Positions 36,301 through 38,025 of a DNA stretch of 38,025 nt are shown here, piece by piece (the stretch's first letter is position 1; the number at the start of each line of letters is the position of its first letter). The DNA comes from Rhodospirillales bacterium. GTDB lineage: Bacteria; Pseudomonadota; Alphaproteobacteria; Rhodospirillales; Casp-alpha2. The stretch lies in assembly GCA_021775095.1 (NCBI GenBank), contig JAJFII010000041.1, forward strand, positions 1 to 38,025. Direction: 5' to 3'. The notes below the pieces were generated by a model. The model saw nothing but the letters and a program-made list of their open reading frames with translations. It searched no databases and was not told the DNA's origin. The position numbers and the translations under genes were made by a program.

Positions 36301-38025
36301 TTACGCCGCCGGAAAACTCGGACGTCGACTTCACCCTGAGCGTCTCGGCAACCACGGTTGACGGTTCGGACAGCACGACCGTATCGGGCACTGTGGATGT
36401 GACAGTTGCCGCCGATGCGGACGCGCCAACCTTAACAGTTGACGTAGGTGAAGGAGTTGTGACCGTTGAGAATGTCACGGAAACGGAAGTTTCTATAACT
36501 AAAAGCAATTTTTCTGATACGGATTCTGGGTTTACGGTATCTGCGCGCTCAATCGATAACGATGGGAATTTAACGGAAGCGAGCGTCGATAATGTCAGCA
36601 CCGGTGGCGGCGGATTTGGTGTCAGCGGTTCAGCATCTGGGCCCGACTACCAGTTGGGATATGACCAGTCATCGGAGCAATCTGAAGAGTTGATTGTTGA
36701 TTTTGATACGGATGTAACTGAAATCTCCTTCGACTTTGCAAAGGCCTATGAAAATGAAGGTGGGTCAGGGGCCGATGAACAGGGGCACTACGAAATATTC
36801 AGGGACGGCGTTAAAGTCGGCGAAGGAGACTTTGTCTCCGATAGTGGTAATAAGGGATCGGTAACGGTTACTGCTGATGATGGCGGATCCTTTGATCAGA
36901 TAGTTTTCAGTGCGTCGGACGGATACGACGAAGGCGGAAGCGGCGATGGTAGTGATTTTGTCATAACCGCAGTTGACTTTACCCAGGTGGGAGTTGGTGA
37001 AGGTGGTGAAGGTGGGGAAGGTGGGGAAGGTAGCGTCACCTCCGTGACCTACCCATTGGATATTACCTCTTCATTGACGGATACTGACGGCTCAGAAACG
37101 CTTTCAATTACAATAGACGGGCTTCCTGATGACGCCATTCTATCAGCCGGAACTGCCAATGACGATGGCAGTTGGACTTTGTCCGCCAATGACCTTGTTG
37201 ACCTAGAGGTTACCGTCAGTGGTGACAACCCAGGCCAAACCTTTCAGCTGGATGTTACGGCAACGGCGACAGAAACGGACGGCGGTGATATTTCCAGTGT
37301 TACGGTAAGTGCCATGGCGGCAGGAACCGAAGTTGATTCAAGCGCCGCAGGCGCGAATATTACGACGGCAGATGCATCGGGTATTGAAGATACGGCCATT
37401 GCACTCGACATCGATGCGTCACTTATTGACACCGATGGTTCGGAGACGGCCAGCATTACAATTTCAGGTGTGCCCGAAGGGGCAGAACTGTCAGCTGGTA
37501 CGGATAATGAAGACGGGACCTGGACCCTGGAAATGGGTGATCTTGACGGTCTGACGGTAACGCCGCCAGATGATTCGAATGTGGATTTCCAGTTGGGTAT
37601 TTCGGTGACCACAACTGAAAGTAACGGAGGCGAGAGTACAACGACTACGGCAACGTTGGATGTCGATGTTACCGGCGTTGCGGACGCGCCGACGCTCAGT
37701 GCAACCGATGGCGCTGGTGCGGAAGACACAGCCATTGCCCTTAACATTAACCCGGGTCTGATGGACACGGACGGATCGGAGTCTCTGTCGATCACCGTCG
37801 GTGACATTCCGGCTGGCGCGTCCCTGAACTACGTGGACGGCAACGGCGATAGCCAGGCGATCACGGTCACCGATGGTTCTGCCGATCTGACGACGGATCA
37901 GTTGAACGGCCTGACCATTACACCGGCCGACAACTTCGACGGCACTTTCGATCTGACGATAGCCGCCACCTCGACGGAAGCCGATGGCGGCGATACGGCG
38001 ACAACGACGGGTACCTTAACCGTCG
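27351..38025 (+). CDS. Giant repetitive adhesin-like protein, 3' end beyond window
   Basis: One frame runs from ATG 27351 (GAGG seven bases upstream) to the right edge: 3,558 codons with no stop found, checked in phase near 30,003, 33,003, 36,423 and 38,013. Residues 1-~200 are very acidic (NEDDLVEEEEEDVRETDD) and Pro/Glu-rich (PVPEPEPEPEDD), with no signal peptide. About 28 Ig/cadherin-like repeats of ~90-120 residues follow, each opening with EDTAIALDI-like and continuing DTDGSESLSITI, PAGATLSAGTDNGDGTW, GLTITPP, STEADGGDTATT. The many Asp residues suggest Ca2+ binding. Residues ~3030-3230 hold a different domain. This architecture matches RTX/LapA-type adhesins exported by a type I system. 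The secretion signal and any transporter genes would lie outside the window, so that route is inferred. Confidence 0.88.
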   Translation, partial: MAEEIENEDDLVEEEEEDVRETDDRQNLDDLTVLNEDQQELDDPEGLQQDDDQSDWEEPVASNSLSTIHTGSQPTDAELLANLAPEGDTIIDDSDIVPTQEVVGQPLPGINAPDRENANFQRADDVAVDDDDVVIADAVGRVNEIPDSELPDQQPTVREAEPTVVDDTVIAGAPEAPPVAAAPITVAVPPVTPVPEPEPEPEDDPDVAVTDATGDEDTAIALDIDPAGAATVLVSDVPAGSTLSAGTDNGDGTWTLTSAQTDGLTITPPADSDADFTLRVTADGVTVDLGVTVNAVADAPSAEAEDTTGRADTAIELDLGSALSDIDGSESLSVTISGMPNGATLSSGTNNNDGTWTVDSTDLATLSITPPEGFDGEIPLTLMSTSMEADGGDTATTEVPFTVTVTNNVEAQDATTLEDTSVALSIDPGAATEIVISDVPPGATLSAGTENEDGSWTLTSAQLDGLTLTPAADSDVDFTLSVTGDGVTTELNVTVDAVADAPSASAEDVSGQEDTAIELDLGSALSDIDGSESLSVTISGMPDGATLSSGTNNNDGTWTVDSGDLATLSLTPPADFFGEIPLTLSSKSTEAVGGDFATTDVPFTVTVTDTVDADDVTTREDTAVALNIDPGVASEVVISDVPAGATLSAGTDNGDGTWTVQAADLDGIEITPPADSDADFTLSITADGFTETLNVVVEAVADTPTVGATDETGAQATVIPLDLSAGLTDTDGSETLSIELSQIPDGAVIKIAGVEVQATDGSVFLTSDQLADVSITPAEDFVGEIQLQLTSTATDTDQDSGNTDAATNSTMFTVTVNDQGDFTVGRAIGTEDNAIPLAIVSGGAATVTIENLPEGAMLSAGTQSNGVWTIDAADLEGLTVTPPANSDVDFTLSVTADGVTQELDVTVIADADAPTADAENVSGVEDTAIALDLTSALTDTDLSETLSITITGVPEGAVFSEGVDNLDGTWTVDPGDLAGLTFTPPANEYGSFNLALRATSTETDGGDTAVTEVPFTITVASDGDFGTTSAAGFEDTAILLDIDVTNIDGTEIVIGDVPDGALLSVGTDNGDGTWTVSKEDVDGLTITPPADSDVDFTLSISADGLTETLEVTVDAVADAPTATAQDVVGDEDTPVGLDLVSALTDTDGSEVLSVTISNVPTGATFSDGTNNGDGTWTIDPNDLAGLTLTPPLNFEGDMGLTLNATSTETDGGDTETTVVPFTVTFTPDPDEPNFVVVGAEGDEDTAIPLVIDPGTATEVIISNIPDGAVFSAGTDNGNGTWTVLADDLDGLTITPPTDSDIDFSLSVSATDADGVTAVGNLDVAVHAVADAPNLNVTSAIGLEDSSIPLNITSALNDIDGSETLSVNIDIQGVPEGSVLSAGTDNGDGTWTLSADDLTGLTITPPDDYFGDMTLQVTSTATESNPSEAGDVSVSSATSSATFGVTVRPVTDNPELSLVDASGSEDTVIALNIGANMAADTTEDLSTLQISGVPSGAQLSAGTDLGNGIWSFSSDQLAAGALDDLTITPAEDYNGEFTLTVSAFSTDGGVAVQQMKVDVDAVPDLSVIEQATGLEDSAIALDITAAPDESVVISGVPDGAVLSAGTENGDGIWTLTADDLDGLTVTPPENSDVDFTLGVVSGAEVGSIVVTVDADADVPTLDLTAAVGAEDTAIALEINPGLGDTDGSETLSISIGDIPLGASMSYVDELGQTQSVQIDGTNATLTVEQLNGLTITPPDNFDGTFNLSVSATATETDGGSYQVTSGTMTVDVAAVADEADVTATAAGTEDTAIALNIGASGDDDISAITISDVPTGAVLSAGTDNGDGSWTLEPADLLGLTLTPPENSDVDFTLYVTATSVDGSDQTISDPVPLIVSVAADADAPTLDLSNVTGAEDTAIALNIDPGLTDTDGSESLSISIGDIPAGSTLSYVDGGGNTQAISFDGSNATLSAEQLNGLSITPPDNFDGTFDLSISATSTEADGGDFEITSGTMTVDVAAVADDAVIDTQAATGLEDQAISLQINATSDDPIDSIVISGVPDGALLSAGTDNGDGTWTLNEGDLTGLTVTPPDNSSDEFELGVAVTTTDGTDTTTSTGTLAVNVEGVADTPELNVFAASGDEDSAIPLQINVGLTDTDGSESLSITISDIPAGATLNNGTLVSTDLESGNQTWTLSQNDLTGLTITPPADFSDDMPLTVSVTSTEVDGDTATTTGTLTVDIAGVADTPTLDLSTPASGTEDTAIPLIINAGVTDSSESLSVTLGNIPDGASLSYVNAAGGTEIIDISGGSVELTPEQLNGLAITPPADSNEDFQLSVIATSNDEGDEATKAGILDVTVTGDADAPTLNLSDVTGNEDTAIALDIQSALTDTDGSETLSITIADVPIGAVLSAGNDNGDGTWTLAPGDLNGLTLTPPLDFGGEINLAVTSTSTENDGDTAFVSEAQTVTVTVVDEADGATITASDASGTEDNAIALNIAVSAQDDIQSIVITGVPTGATLSAGTDNGDNTWTLDAADLIGLTVTPPTDSDVDFALGVSVTTVDGTDTATTTGTLDVSVAADADAPTLSATDGAGAEDTAIALNINPGLMDTDGSESLSITVGDIPAGATLNYVDGNGDSQAITVTDGSADLTTEQLNGLTITPADNFDGTFDLTVAATSTEADGGDTATTTGTLTVYVAADADEASLTLGAVGGTEDGTIPLNIGLTADDDISNVTITGIPEGASLSSGTLVSTDPETGEQTWTVDAGDVAGLSISPAANSDVDFTLGVSATTVDGTDSATVSGTMNVSVAADADAPTLSASSEGGLEDTAIALNINPGLTDTDGSESLSITISDIPAGASLNAGTLVSTDSEGNQTWELNTTDLNGLTITPPENFDGTMDLAVATTSTEADGGDTATTTGTLTVDVAADADEATLDLGAVSGTEDQAIALDIGVTADDDISSITVGDIPDGATLTYVDGNGDTQELTVTDGSADLTTDQLNGLAVTPPENSDVDFTLSVSATTVDGSDSTTVSGTVDVTVAADADAPTLTVDVGEGVVTVENVTETEVSITKSNFSDTDSGFTVSARSIDNDGNLTEASVDNVSTGGGGFGVSGSASGPDYQLGYDQSSEQSEELIVDFDTDVTEISFDFAKAYENEGGSGADEQGHYEIFRDGVKVGEGDFVSDSGNKGSVTVTADDGGSFDQIVFSASDGYDEGGSGDGSDFVITAVDFTQVGVGEGGEGGEGGEGSVTSVTYPLDITSSLTDTDGSETLSITIDGLPDDAILSAGTANDDGSWTLSANDLVDLEVTVSGDNPGQTFQLDVTATATETDGGDISSVTVSAMAAGTEVDSSAAGANITTADASGIEDTAIALDIDASLIDTDGSETASITISGVPEGAELSAGTDNEDGTWTLEMGDLDGLTVTPPDDSNVDFQLGISVTTTESNGGESTTTTATLDVDVTGVADAPTLSATDGAGAEDTAIALNINPGLMDTDGSESLSITVGDIPAGASLNYVDGNGDSQAITVTDGSADLTTDQLNGLTITPADNFDGTFDLTIAATSTEADGGDTATTTGTLTV
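27985..36420 (+). repeat. First tandem array of ~26 Ig/cadherin-like repeats
   Basis: The EDTAI-like opening motif recurs near 27996, 28275, 28601, 28885, 29207, 29479, 29840, 30120, 30448, 30738, 31077, 31375, 31738, 32068, 32352, 32710, 33030, 33390, 33710, 34063, 34411, 34748, 35068, 35430, 35767 and 36117. In the first third, short (~280 bp) and long (~325 bp) units alternate, so the ancestral unit was a two-domain pair. Later units are all ~320-360 bp. Confidence 0.88.
36430..37040 (+). other. Non-repeat domain and Gly-Glu linker inside the giant adhesin
   Basis: The repeat pattern stops after TLTVDVGEG and a ~190-residue segment of different sequence follows (FGVSGSASGPDYQLGYDQSS, EELIVDFDTDVTEISFDFAK, HYEIFRDGVKVGEGDF, FDQIVFSASDGYDEGG, DFVITAVDF). 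It ends in a G-E-G-G linker encoded by a 9-bp repeat at 36996-37031. Similar beta-sandwich modules occur in other RTX adhesins, where they are thought to bind ligands. Repeats resume at ~37,045. Confidence 0.7.
37041..38025 (+). repeat. Second array of repeats, running off the window
   Basis: Three repeats follow the inserted domain, beginning near 37,050, 37,387 and 37,720. The last (37686-38025) is about 93% identical by eye to 35034-35373, an in-frame distance of 2,652 bp (884 codons). Confidence 0.88.

Noticed and set aside
27806-37807. Long minus-strand ORFs (up to 585 residues, Ser/Val/Pro-rich)
   Set aside because: They are antisense shadows of the giant repetitive plus-strand gene: low-complexity, lacking ribosome-binding sites, and broken repeatedly while the plus frame stays open throughout.
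27985-38025. CRISPR-like array
   Set aside because: The repeats are long, divergent, contiguous and in a single coding frame, with no short identical repeats separated by unique spacers.

Overview
The window looks like chromosome from a Gram-negative, probably alphaproteobacterial (Rhodospirillales/Rhizobiales-like) bacterium. This is inferred from the gene content: a cox operon in the order known from Afipia/Oligotropha carboxidovorans, a Bradyrhizobium-type D-tartrate dehydratase, an AmtB/P-II pair, and a giant adhesin of the type-I-secreted kind. No rRNA, tRNA, CRISPR array or phage genes were seen.

Layout. 1-800: the left edge cuts an IS256-family transposase (minus strand), followed by gene-poor DNA. 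0.8-2.8 kb: a DJ-1/PfpI protein and a TarD-like enolase-superfamily dehydratase (plus strand). 2.9-7.0 kb: an FkbM-type methyltransferase and a TPR/SPINDLY-type O-GlcNAc-transferase-like protein (both minus), separated by a graveyard of IS66 and IS630 remnants and a 128-bp element with terminal inverted repeats. 7.7-9.5 kb: a divergent HxlR regulator facing a two-gene operon (ABM-type monooxygenase and quinone-oxidoreductase-like MDR enzyme).

9.7-18.4 kb is the functional centrepiece: a minus-strand aerobic carbon monoxide dehydrogenase locus reading coxC-(gap)-coxM-coxS-coxL-coxD-coxE-coxF-coxG. CoxL carries AYRCSFR, the form I Mo-Cu active-site motif. CoxS has both [2Fe-2S] cysteine sets and CoxM the FAD-binding motifs. 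CoxD/E/F are the AAA+, VWA and XdhC-like maturation factors. CoxG is the membrane-anchored SRPBCC partner. CoxC is an MHYT-LytTR membrane sensor-regulator. Between coxC and coxM lie two identical 12-bp repeats exactly 20 bp apart, upstream of a perfect TATAAT. A perfect 12-bp stem-loop followed by a T tract separates coxL from coxD.

18.7-23.7 kb: an unrecognised 178-aa protein, divergent from a large exported ankyrin/low-complexity protein with a 223-aa internal duplication and an unrecognised C-terminal domain, then a DxD glycosyltransferase-like gene. 23.9-25.6 kb: amtB followed by a P-II gene. 25.6-27.1 kb: an O-methyltransferase and a 2OG-Fe(II) oxygenase (minus). From 27,351 to the right edge one plus-strand frame encodes at least 3,558 residues. 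It has an acidic N-terminus, then about 28 tandem Ig/cadherin-like repeats, interrupted near residues 3030-3230 by a different beta-rich domain. The gene continues beyond the window.

No wholly new system can be proven from this sequence. The most promising leads are the candidate CO-responsive operator and the coxL/coxD hairpin, the novel-looking ankyrin protein, and the giant adhesin facing a possible protein hydroxylase.
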